64,000 nt of DNA from Styela clava (Eukaryota; Chordata; Ascidiacea; Stolidobranchia; Styelidae), in NCBI RefSeq assembly GCF_964204865.1, contig NC_135260.1, positions 20,010,001-20,074,000 on the forward strand, given 5' to 3'. This document shows, in pieces, positions 46,023 to 55,017 of this stretch. Within the stretch, counting starts at the first letter, position 1; every line of letters begins with the position of its first letter. The notes beneath the pieces were generated by a model. The model was not told the DNA's origin, searched no databases, and worked only from the letters and a program-made list of their open reading frames with translations. The position numbers and the translations under genes were made by a program.

Positions 46023-46647
46023 TTCATTGTATATCCGGTTAGGTTTGTCTATCTTGACTCAAATCACGTTGTATTTTCAGGTTCACCGCAAGTTTTGTAT
46101 TTTACGGCATAACACTTGGTTCTGGATCTTTTAGTTCAAATTTTTATGTTGCATATTTAATATCGGGATTGAGTCAGCTTCCATCAATACCCTTTACGAT
46201 TTATCTTATGGAGAGAAGATGATAAGCCAATACCATAACAGGAAAAAATCTCGAACTCACCATTTGTTTTGAACTTTCATAAAAATCACGTAGTCAAAAT
46301 CTGGGACTGACAGGCTGATAACTTGAATGAGTGAATATTCATTGTATATCCGGTTAGGTTTGTCTATCTTGACTCAAATCACGTTGTATTTTCAGGTTCA
46401 CCGCAAGTTTTGTATTTTACGGCATAACACTTGGTTCTGGATCTTTTAGTTCAAATTTTTATGTTGCATATTTAATATCGGGATTGAGTCAGCTTCCATC
46501 AATACCCTTTACGATTTATCTTATGGAGAGAAGATGATAAGCCAATACCATAACAGGAAAAAATCTCGAACTCACCATTTGTTTTGAACTTTCATAAAAA
46601 TCACGTAGTCAAAATCTGGGACTGACAGGCTGATAACTTGAATGAGT
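46023..46647. repeat. Exact tandem duplication containing a transporter exon
   Basis: Two copies of about 310 bp, 46023-46332 and 46338-46647 (period 315, 5-bp spacer gaata), with no difference that I can see. Each copy holds the acceptor, the whole SLC22 exon and the start of the next intron. In both, the exon ends gagagaag and is followed by atgataag rather than gtgataag. Phase arithmetic (138 nt, phase 2 to phase 2) fits an exon end at exactly this point. The identity shows the duplication is recent and postdates the donor change, unless conversion homogenised the two. Confidence 0.9.
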
Positions 46648-47798
46648 CCACCAAAAAAAAACATCTATTCGTTCTACTGGTAAAAATTAACCTACAAAAT
46701 AACCGCAAAATAAAGCGAGAATCGTTGAAAGTGAATGAACGAACAGATCATATGACCTTGAAAATGAGTAAAGGCATCGTGATGAAATTATAAACCGGCC
46801 GCGGGATTATATTTATATACTGATATATTTGACTCCATAAAAAATGGCCACATCCATAGAAAATAAGCAGCAAATGCTATATTATTAGTATATAACACAA
46901 GAAATTGAAGAGGTGTTGCTAAGTATACTCAGTTGATTGTATTTGTTCAATTCTTATCCCCATATATATATATATAGTTTTAATCGATTTACTCAATACA
47001 GGGCTGGTAGAAGACGAACGCTGGTCTGCTTCATGGGTTTAGCTGCACTGTGTATGTTCGTCATGTACATCGTTTCCTTCGGCCAAGGTAATTTCAAATA
47101 TTTACCTGAGAATAGCAACCTTACAAATTTGAAAATATGTTTTTTAATGTAATTACTTGGATGCCTACTGAACAGAACAGTTTTCGTTAAGTCGAAATGA
47201 TGCTTGCGGTTGCGGACCCACAATAAAGTGCTGTTTACGAAATTCTATAACATAAACAGAATTTCAGGCCAAATAGTCTGTCATGAAAATATACATTTAA
47301 AGATTCGGACGAAAGTAAAGTACATAATACATAAAGCGGGGCCTGGTTGGAGCAATTTAATTAACTGCTCTTCCATGTTAAATCCAGTTTTAATTGATCA
47401 AATGTATTTCATTAATTAGTGTAAATTTTGTCTCAAATGACTATAATACATACGTATTATAAATTGCTGTAACTGGAAGATAATCTGTTTAACTGGAATT
47501 AGCTATAGCCGATTGAATGAATTTTTTTATTTCTCGTTAGACATCGTAAAAATTTTTTGATCTTTCATAGAGCTTCAGCCTTCATAAACCATCCCGTTTC
47601 AGTCGACAACAAACCCGACCAAGATTTTTTTGGTAAAAACAATAATATTACTTTACTAAAATGTAAATCTGGAAATAAATGTAGATAAACAGAAAGATTA
47701 AATTACCGTTTTTCATTCAGATCGCTCAAACTACAAATTGACACTTTTGGTTTTCGGAAAACTGGGAATCTGCGGAGCTTTTGATCTTATTTACGTAT

Positions 47799-48032
47799 TG
47801 TCATGATAAGTGATCATGTTAGGTCAAAGGTCACTGAAGATGACCTTCACGCTAGTGATGTTCTCTGTAGACATGCGTGTACTGATATTCTGTGTTTGTG
47901 TTAGACTGTGTTGGTTGTATGTTAATCTGACTTTTTCTGTTGACTGAGGAGTCATCCGTAATAAATGCTTGCTGAATAATATATGAAGCCTCTTATATAT
48001 GCCTTATGTGTTTGGCTAGACAACACATGACA
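47799..48032 (+). repeat. 5' LTR
   Basis: A 234-bp LTR with TG...CA ends. It contains an AATAAA poly(A) signal (gtaataaatgc, about 47960-47970) and a TATA-like run (tcttatatatgcc) near its 3' end. It should supply promoter and polyadenylation functions. Confidence 0.95.
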
Positions 48033-48050
48033 TGGTGTCAGAAATGAAAA
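48033..48050 (+). promoter_or_regulatory. Primer-binding site of the LTR retrotransposon
   Basis: The sequence directly after the 5' LTR starts TGGTGTCAGAAATG. The TGG is the complement of a tRNA CCA end, as required for priming minus-strand DNA synthesis. The donor tRNA is not identified. Confidence 0.7.
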
Positions 48051-48194
48051 GTTCTCAGAAAACCGAGAAAATCTAACGTTGTATAGCATCAGATTTGACA
48101 GGACATTTTTACATTCACGTTAATTGTGCTTCGCCAACACAAGATTGTGTTATTGAAGATTGTAAAAAGCTTCCCTGATAAATAACTGTTCAAC

Positions 48195-49220
48195 ATGGAT
48201 CATTTCAATGCCCCTGGTAATCTTGATATTCACCAAGGTAATTTAGCTGAAAACTGGCGACGATTTAAACAGAGTTTTGACATATATTTGATTGCTGCAG
48301 AGGAGAACAACAAACCTGATGCTGCCAGAGTTGCCATGTTATTAAATTTTGCTGGTGAAGATGCTTTGGAACTATATGAAAATTTTACCTATGCTGAAGA
48401 TGATAAACAGAACCTGAATAAAGTGGTGGAACAATTTGAAAACTATTTTAATCCACAAAAAAGTATATTGTTTGAAAGATTTAAATTCTGGGAATACAAG
48501 CAAGAAAAGACTGAAACTGTTGATGAATATGCAACAAGATTGAGAACACAAGTCAAACAATGCCAATTTGTAGCACCACAGAATATGGTGAGAGATAAAT
48601 TTGTGCTTGGTTTAAGTAATAATTCTGTCAAAGAAAGATTGTTGAGAGGAAAAGATCCAACAATCACGAAAGCTCTTGAAATAGCACGCACAATAGAAAC
48701 TTCAAAAAAGCAAATCGATGCAATGAAAAATACTTCGAATGCATGCGATACAAATATGTTCAAGAAAGAAGAAAATTCTGATATTAATAATCTGCAGAAA
48801 TCAAGAGATACAAAAAAGCAGACACAGAAATCAAGATCTTATGAAAAAAGAACATGTCAGTACTGTGGAAGATTTCATGCTCCAAGATCATGTCCAGCAT
48901 TTGGCAAAAGATGCAACTATTGCAAGAAAATAGGACATTTTGAATCCGTATGCAGACTCAAGTCAAGGAGGCCTGGACGAAATAAAGATGTTTGTACCTT
49001 ACAAAGACATGCAAAGACTAACAATGCTGATAATAGTGAAGACAGAACACCAACATTGTACTGCCTGAATGATGTAAATTCATTAAATAATAAAGATAGC
49101 TGGCATGTTGATGTCAAAATTCTAGACAAATCAGTCAATTTCAAAATTGACACTGGTGCTGATTGCAATGTTATATCTGAGAAAATTTTTGATGAGTTGA
49201 AAGTCAAAAATTTGAAATAA
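48195..49220 (+). CDS. gag: Gag and N-terminal part of protease of the Ty3/Gypsy element
   Basis: 341 aa from the ATG at 48195. The first ~180 residues are an alpha-helical capsid-like region. Two CCHC zinc knuckles follow at about 219-255 (CQYCGRFHAPRSC and CNYCKKIGHFESVC), which bind RNA. The C-terminus enters an aspartic protease with the active-site motif DTGAD near residue 318. The frame ends in TAA at 49218-49220, inside the protease domain. The next long frame (pol) continues in the same reading frame right after this stop. So either a stop codon interrupts one Gag-Pol polyprotein, or expression of pol depends on readthrough. Confidence 0.9.
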   Translation: MDHFNAPGNLDIHQGNLAENWRRFKQSFDIYLIAAEENNKPDAARVAMLLNFAGEDALELYENFTYAEDDKQNLNKVVEQFENYFNPQKSILFERFKFWEYKQEKTETVDEYATRLRTQVKQCQFVAPQNMVRDKFVLGLSNNSVKERLLRGKDPTITKALEIARTIETSKKQIDAMKNTSNACDTNMFKKEENSDINNLQKSRDTKKQTQKSRSYEKRTCQYCGRFHAPRSCPAFGKRCNYCKKIGHFESVCRLKSRRPGRNKDVCTLQRHAKTNNADNSEDRTPTLYCLNDVNSLNNKDSWHVDVKILDKSVNFKIDTGADCNVISEKIFDELKVKNLK

Positions 49221-51953
49221 CATCCTACAAGCATAATATTGAAAATGTTTGATGGCAGAAAAATCAAACCTAAATGTAAAATATGTGTACCTTGTGAACA
49301 CAAAGGCTTCACAAAACATATTGATATAATGATAGTCAAACAGGATGTACCATCAGTACTTGGTTTGAATGCATGTATAAGTTTGAATCTTATAAAGAGA
49401 ATTGATAATTTACAAAATTGTAATAATGTTGAAGATGCATTCTCTGATATTTTTGATGGCCTGGGAGTCATTGACAATTTTGTTCATAAAATTCAGCTTA
49501 AAACTGATGTAAAACCCATAATAAATTCACCTCGTAGAGTACCTGTTGCTCTAAGAGAGTTGCTCAAAGCTGAATTGAATCGTTTGGAAGATTTGAATGT
49601 TATTGAAAAAATTACTGAACCTACAGAATGGGTCAATAGTCTAGTAATTGTAAAAAAGAAGAATAATGCTTTACGAATTTGCCTTGATCCTTTGCATTTG
49701 AATCGTGCTATAAAAAGGGAACATTTCCCAATGCAAACCATTGAAGATATTATGACTAGAATGTCTAATGCCAAATATTTTTCTGTACTTGATGCTAATC
49801 ATGGTTTCTGGCAAATTAAGTTAGATGATGACAGTGCAAAATTATGCACATTTAACACAATTTTTGGGAGATATTTTTTCAAACGACTACCCATGGGTAT
49901 TTCTAGTTCTAGTGAAGTTTTTCAGAGAATTATGACCCAAATATTTGAAAATATTGAAGGTGTTGAAGTAATTATTGATGATATACTAGTGTGGGGCAGT
50001 ACACTAGAGGAACATGACAAACGGTTGTCTATTGTTCTTGAAAAGATTAGACAAAGCAATTTGAAATTGAATCGTGATAAATGTAAATTTCGTTTGACTG
50101 AAGTTAGTTACATTGGTCATTTACTTACTTCTGGGGGTATTAAGCCAGATCCCAAAAAAGTAAAAGCTATTTCTGCCATGCCTATCCCTTGTAATGTGAA
50201 AGAATTGCAATGTTTTTTGGGTATGTGTACTTATTTGTCAAAATTTATAAATAATCTGTCCAATGTTGCTTCACCTTTAAGACAATTGTTAGAAAAAGAT
50301 ATTGAATGGTTCTGGGGTCCTGAGCAAAACAGTGCTTTTGAGAAATTGAAATATGCTATTTCTAATGCTCCTGTGTTAAAATATTTCAATGTTAATGAAC
50401 CTGTGATTTTATCTGTTGATGCGAGCTCAAAAGGAGTTGGCGCATGTTTAATTCAAAATGGTCGACCAGTGGCATATGCGTCTAAATCGCTCACAAAATG
50501 TCAACAAAATTATGCGCAGATCGAAAAAGAAATGTATGCAATCGTTTTTGGATGTGAACGCTTTCATGACTATTTGTTTGGCCAAGTTCACATCACTGTT
50601 CAATCTGACCATAAGCCACTTGAGACAATATTGAAAAAACCATTACATTGTGCTCCGATGCGTTTACAACGCATGATTCTAAGAATACAATCTTACCCGC
50701 TGGATGTCAAATATAAAGCTGGTAAAGAACTTTATATTGCTGATGCTTTAAGTCAAGCATATGATTCCTCAGAATATTCATCTGAGAAGGAAGAAGAAAT
50801 ATATGATGTCAATCTTCTTGAATATGAAGATATGAAAGAAGATGTGTACAAAACACTTGTACAAGAGACCGAAAATGATTCACAAATGCAATCATTGTAT
50901 AAAACTGTACAAAAAGGCTGGCCAGTGAAAAGGTCACAAGTATCTCAAGACGTAGTCGAATATTGGAATTATCGAGATGAGATAACGGTCTGTGAGAATT
51001 TACTTCTCAAAGGAGAGAGTATAATAATTCCAACAAAACTGAGACCGAATATATTGAAGAGAGTTCATATTGCTCATTTTGGAATCGAAAAGACAAAATC
51101 AAGAGCAAGAGATTCCGTCTTTTGGCCAAATATCAATGCTGATATAGAAGATTACGTTTCCAAGTGTAAAACATGCTTGAAACATAGAAGAAGTAATCAA
51201 AAAGAACCTTTGATTCCACATGAGATTCCAAACATACCTTGGTCTACAGTTGCCTCAGATATATTTTACTACAAAGGAAAAGATTATCTGTTGGTTGTTG
51301 ACTACTTTTCAAAATATCCAGAAATTGCGAGATTGCAGAGCAAGACAAGTTATTCTGTAATATCAGCTATGAAAGAAATCTTTGCTCGTCATGGCATACC
51401 TGAAAAAATTGTAGCTGACAATATGCCATTTAACAGTTCAAATTTTTTGAAATTCTGCAGAGATTGGGAAATACAAATTGTAACTTCAAGTCCAAATTAT
51501 CCAAGAAGCAATGGTCTTGCTGAGAGATTTGTACAGTCTATCAAGAATTTGCTGAAAAATGCTGATGATTCTAATAGAGATATTTACCTGTCGTTACTTG
51601 AATTTCGTAATACTCCAATTTCTGATATGTCATATTCACCGTCTGAATTACTGATGAGCAGGAAGCTAAGGTCGAAAATACCTGTTTCAAAGAAACTTTT
51701 GAATCCGAAAGTTGCAAAGAATGTTCACTCTCATTTGCATCAAAGACAGATGAAACAGAAGAAATTTTATGATAGATCTGCTAGGCAGATGAAAGAATTA
51801 CAAAATCAAGATGTTGTAAGAATCAGACGTGATAGTGAATGGATTCCTGCAATTGTGGTTGGTAAACATAATACACCCAGATCATATTATGTTGAGACTC
51901 CTGATGGTTCAAGATACAGAAGGAATCGATATCATCTTTTGAAAACAAGATAA
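49221..51953 (+). CDS. pol: Pol (rest of protease, RT, RNase H, integrase) of the Ty3/Gypsy element
   Basis: Open from 49221; first ATG at 49245; stop TAA at 51951-51953. The order is: end of protease (PSVLGLNA), reverse transcriptase (VLDANHGFWQIKLD, LPMGISSS, and the catalytic box IIDDILVWG, with Ile where Tyr is usual), RNase H (LSVDASSKGVGA, YAQIEKEMYAI, QSDHKPLE), integrase with an HHCC zinc finger (CKTCLKHR) and a D-D-E core (SDIFYYKGKDYLL, ADNMPF, GLAERFVQS). In integrase the usual Gly after DN is Met (ADNMPF). The enzymes copy element RNA to DNA and insert it. Apart from the stops on either side the frame is intact, which fits a young copy. Antisense frames here are shadows. Confidence 0.95.
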   Translation, partial: HPTSIILKMFDGRKIKPKCKICVPCEHKGFTKHIDIMIVKQDVPSVLGLNACISLNLIKRIDNLQNCNNVEDAFSDIFDGLGVIDNFVHKIQLKTDVKPIINSPRRVPVALRELLKAELNRLEDLNVIEKITEPTEWVNSLVIVKKKNNALRICLDPLHLNRAIKREHFPMQTIEDIMTRMSNAKYFSVLDANHGFWQIKLDDDSAKLCTFNTIFGRYFFKRLPMGISSSSEVFQRIMTQIFENIEGVEVIIDDILVWGSTLEEHDKRLSIVLEKIRQSNLKLNRDKCKFRLTEVSYIGHLLTSGGIKPDPKKVKAISAMPIPCNVKELQCFLGMCTYLSKFINNLSNVASPLRQLLEKDIEWFWGPEQNSAFEKLKYAISNAPVLKYFNVNEPVILSVDASSKGVGACLIQNGRPVAYASKSLTKCQQNYAQIEKEMYAIVFGCERFHDYLFGQVHITVQSDHKPLETILKKPLHCAPMRLQRMILRIQSYPLDVKYKAGKELYIADALSQAYDSSEYSSEKEEEIYDVNLLEYEDMKEDVYKTLVQETENDSQMQSLYKTVQKGWPVKRSQVSQDVVEYWNYRDEITVCENLLLKGESIIIPTKLRPNILKRVHIAHFGIEKTKSRARDSVFWPNINADIEDYVSKCKTCLKHRRSNQKEPLIPHEIPNIPWSTVASDIFYYKGKDYLLVVDYFSKYPEIARLQSKTSYSVISAMKEIFARHGIPEKIVADNMPFNSSNFLKFCRDWEIQIVTSSPNYPRSNGLAERFVQSIKNLLKNADDSNRDIYLSLLEFRNTPISDMSYSPSELLMSRKLRSKIPVSKKLLNPKVAKNVHSHLHQRQMKQKKFYDRSARQMKELQNQDVVRIRRDSEWIPAIVVGKHNTPRSYYVETPDGSRYRRNRYHLLKTR

Positions 51954-52094
51954 GATATACCTACATATACTGGTCCGATGATTGACTCAACTTATGATCA
52001 TGAAGGAGATGAAAATGTTCAAGTACCACAAAGACAATTAAGAAGATCTAGGAGGAATAGAAGAAGACCTCGTCGTTTTATTGAAGAATATTAA
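51954..52094 (+). CDS. In-frame Arg-rich tail following the pol stop codon
   Basis: The frame continues in register after the TAA at 51951-51953 for 46 codons, to the TAA at 52092-52094. It contains QRQLRRSRRNRRRPRRF, a basic tail of the type seen at the integrase C-terminus in related elements. It may be a former extension of pol cut off by a stop codon. Confidence 0.5.
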   Translation, partial: DIPTYTGPMIDSTYDHEGDENVQVPQRQLRRSRRNRRRPRRFIEEY

Positions 52095-52198
52095 TATGCT
52101 TATTATTTGATGATTCTTTCTGTCATGCTTCATTCTCAACTTTGAATCTAGTTCTGAGTGATGCATGATATGTCTTTAATTTTTATTAACAAGGGGGA

Positions 52199-52433
52199 TG
52201 TCATGATAAGTGATCATGTTAGGTCAAAGGTCACTGAAGATGACCTTCACGCTAGTGATGTTCTCTGTAGACATGCCGTGTACTGATATTCTGTGTTTGT
52301 GTTAGGCTGTGTTGGTTGTATGTTAATCTGACTTTTTCTGTTGACTGAGGAGTCATCCGTAATAAATGCTTGCTGAATAATATATGAAGCCTCTTATATA
52401 TGCCTTATGTGTTTGGCTAGACAACACATGACA
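52199..52433 (+). repeat. 3' LTR
   Basis: A 235-bp LTR, identical to the 5' LTR except for one inserted C (acatgccgtg) and one A/G change (gttaggctg). The purine-rich tract aagggggat immediately precedes it and would prime plus-strand synthesis. Confidence 0.95.
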
Positions 52434-52620
52434 CGTATATACTGCAGAACTCTTTCCAACAGTTGTGAGAAACGTTGGACTGGGCTCAATGTCGTTCTGG
52501 GCAAGAGTTGGTGGTGTAATTGCTCCATTTTTAGCAAATCTTGCGGTAAGTTTTTTATGAGAAGTACTATTGTGCAGCATCTGAAAGGTAACGGAACAAA
52601 TATATCGTTGTCGTTATTAT

Positions 52621-53240
52621 TGGACACGTTTAGTGGACATAACGATCGTTTTGTTGTTGGACACGTAGTGGACATAACGATCGTTTCAATATTATGTTGT
52701 TCTTGTTGTTCTTTGACACGTTTTTAAAAAGTCGCTTTTCTCTTCGAATACTGGACCAATTGCTTTGAAATTTTTAGTGGTTAAAGATAAAAATTTTCTC
52801 CAGAAGGCTATTACTTTTTTTTTCGCTATGACGTCATCAAAATTATGTTACTCTACGTGTCCATATATTTGAGCATAGCTCTCTTGTTCTTGTTGTTATT
52901 TGACACTTTTTGGACACCTAGTGAAAATATTAAAAAACCGCTTTTCTCTTTGATCACTGGACCAATTGCTTTGAAATTTTTAGTGGTTAAAGATGGAATT
53001 TTTCTCCAGAAGGGTATTACTTTTATTTATTTCAAATATTTCTGTTAGCTCTGTGAGATTTGTTTTTGTTTGCTATGACGTCACCGAATGTTCTGCGGGC
53101 ATTGGACGCCATTTTGTGTCCTACTGTACTGCTTCGCTTGGTGTGAATATATTTGTAGACTGTGATCTGACGGTACGGAAACCGTACTGTACTGCGAACA
53201 GACGTGTCCATATATTTGGGCGTAGCTCTCTTGTTATCGT
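52621..53240. repeat. Dispersed repeat R1, expanded copy in the last transporter intron
   Basis: The block 52658-52889 nearly matches 2701-2949. It is preceded by a partial repeat of its own start (ggacacgtttagtggacata at 52621). A second, diverged copy of the middle and end follows at about 52913-53240 (ggaccaattgctttgaaatt, ccatatatttgggcgtagc). So R1 is locally tandem here. Confidence 0.65.
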
Positions 53241-53494
53241 TTTGTGATTACTTTTTCATTTGAAGGTATTTTCTGGATCGAATGACCCATTTCTTGCCTT
53301 TGGTATTGTGGGATTATTGAGCAGTGTTTTTGCTGCTTTCCTCCCTGAAACCCGAGCCAAGTTAATTCCGAACACCTTTGAAGAAGCGGAACTACAAGAA
53401 GAAGACAACGACGAAAATAGTTGTAATTCGATAACATGCTAACATTGACTATGTCCTCTACACTAATTGAATATAGTTATTGTGTATCGTCTTG

Positions 53495-53500
53495 AATAAA
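53495..53500 (+). terminator. Poly(A) signal of the transporter gene
   Basis: AATAAA, 53 nt after the TAA stop at 53440-53442, followed by a T/G-rich stretch. It confirms the 3' end of the transporter locus. Confidence 0.7.
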
Positions 53501-53927
53501 TTATTGTTTATCGTGTCTTTTCTTATTTTTGTTTTTCGGAATTGAACGGCACGGCACGGCACGACGAACTTTGACTTGACTTTTCATAACGCAAATTAGC
53601 CGTTAGAGACAAAAATCAAGTTTTATTCTTCAAACTGCTAACAAGTGCCAACGGCCAACCAAAACAAACGAATATTTAAGGAAATGGGTCAATAACCAAG
53701 AGCAGTTGCCCAGCCTTCCCACACAAGCAGACCTGTATCATCAAATAAAACGTACAGGCGGACTACGATAGCAATTTTAATAATAACACGAAAGAAACAG
53801 AAGAATACGAAAATTAGATCAAACTGCATTTCAAAGGTCATGTATGTCATGGCTGATTTCGCGATTGCTATGATTTTAAGCAGTACGAGCGCGGCCCCTC
53901 AATTTTTCAACTCAAATATAATAATAT
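53501..53927. other. Non-genic stretch after the transporter gene
   Basis: Contains a short cacggcacggcacg repeat near 53548. Nothing else is recognisable. Confidence 0.5.
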
Positions 53928-54210
53928 GGCGCGGCGTTGTGGATCATCATATGCTCGCCACCGCATCTCTGATTACTCTGCGGGATTCGCAGGTTCGAAT
54001 CCCATGCGGGGATAATTGTGTGCAAGAGGATTGCTGGACTCATCGCGACTTCCTCTACCATCAAATCCATGCTACCGAAAACAAATACCGTAACTAACTA
54101 ATCCCATACCCGACATGGAATGGTAACCGGACGAGAGGCCGTGGTTCGCCATATGGTTAAGCCGTCTTGTCGACTTTCCTCTCCCCAGGGATAAATATGT
54201 AAATCCTATA
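53928..54210 (+). repeat. tRNA-derived SINE, near full length
   Basis: Plus-strand copy of the SINE at 19366-19703. It has the head ggcgcggcgttgtgg, box B ggttcgaatccc, the body (gtaaccggacgagaggccg) and the tail gggataaatatgtaaatcc. A short deletion removes part of the region after box A. Confidence 0.75.
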
Positions 54211-55017
54211 CCAGACCTTCGGAGATCAGATTGGCGAACATTTTATTCCTCATAGACAAGCGCTCGGCAACCTGCGGTTCCTGAGCCGCATGTGGTGTGT
54301 TGTTCTTTGGCTCCCGTAAATCAAAGTGGCGGCTACAGCAGATTTTTCTTAGAAGCAGTGGGGATGTCGCCCATATGAATGCATAGTTTTACCAGGATTA
54401 TAAAACCAAACGTTGCGTGAGAAGTAGTCTATGGTGGCCCATCGTTGTCACGCGTAAAATTGAAAATAAAAAACCGAAAAAAAAGAACAGAAAAAAAAAA
54501 TTAAAAAAAAAAAAAAATTAAAAAAAAAAAAAAATTGAATAAAAAGAAAATAAAAAGGTTGACAACGATGGTCCGCCTCGTGGCCTATCGTTGTCACGCG
54601 TTTTTATTTTTAGAAAATTTGCTTCTGCTTGGGACCAACGTTGTCAGGCATAATCCTACGCGCACAAATGTGTTCCCTGGGTTTCCAACTCACTACTGAT
54701 TTTCTTGAGCAATATTCAATATGAAAATGTTCTATAAATTCTCCATGCTACAAGCTCAACAAGAAGTAATATATTTATAATAATGATAAGAAAATATAGA
54801 ATTGAATACGAAAATTCGGAAAATTTGTTTTTACGTGTAGAAGGTAATTTAATTGGAGAATGCTGCTTAACTACTCAGCTGTCTGGACACTCGCGATGCC
54901 GGTACCGTACCGTCTTACCAAATACCGGTAGTCGGTTATAGTCGCTTTGCGTCTGACTGTAACGGTAGCCATGCAATCACTCATGAAAGAATGGGAGATA
55001 CGGATAGTCTCGTAGAA

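Larger units (their letters stand above)
47799..52433 (+). mobile_element. Ty3/Gypsy LTR retrotransposon, complete, inserted in an exon
   Basis: A 4635-bp element with LTRs at 47799-48032 and 52199-52433, flanked by a perfect 5-bp target duplication, CGTAT (47794-47798 and 52434-52438). The LTRs begin TGTCATGATAAG and end CACATGACA. They differ by one substitution and one 1-bp indel over 235 bp, so the insertion is young. Next to the 5' LTR is a primer-binding site starting TGGTGTCAG (48033 on). A purine tract, aagggggat, precedes the 3' LTR. The internal order is gag, protease, reverse transcriptase, RNase H, integrase. The host sequence is a transporter exon in the same orientation. Confidence 0.95.
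43365..53442 (+). pseudogene. SLC22-type organic ion transporter (MFS), disrupted
   Basis: Exons: 43365-43469, 43647-43778, 43849-44013, 44164-44287, 44589-44692, possibly 44889-44948, 45732-45867, 46081-46218 (duplicated at 46396-46533), 47002-47087, 47721-47798 continued at 52439-52545, and 53266-53442. Motifs in order include [97 protein letters not shown] and FLPET. All are SLC22 hallmarks of a 12-helix plasma-membrane carrier for organic cations or anions. Four faults are present: the first exon is not visible; one base is missing near 43734; exon 46081-46218 has AT instead of GT at its donor; and a 4.6-kb retrotransposon splits a later exon. Stop is TAA at 53440-53442. The protein cannot be made from this copy as it stands. 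Confidence 0.85.

Noticed and set aside
48372..49774. Antisense open frames across gag and pol (up to 186 codons)
   Set aside because: They lie opposite clear gag/pol coding sequence and have no family features; they are shadows.
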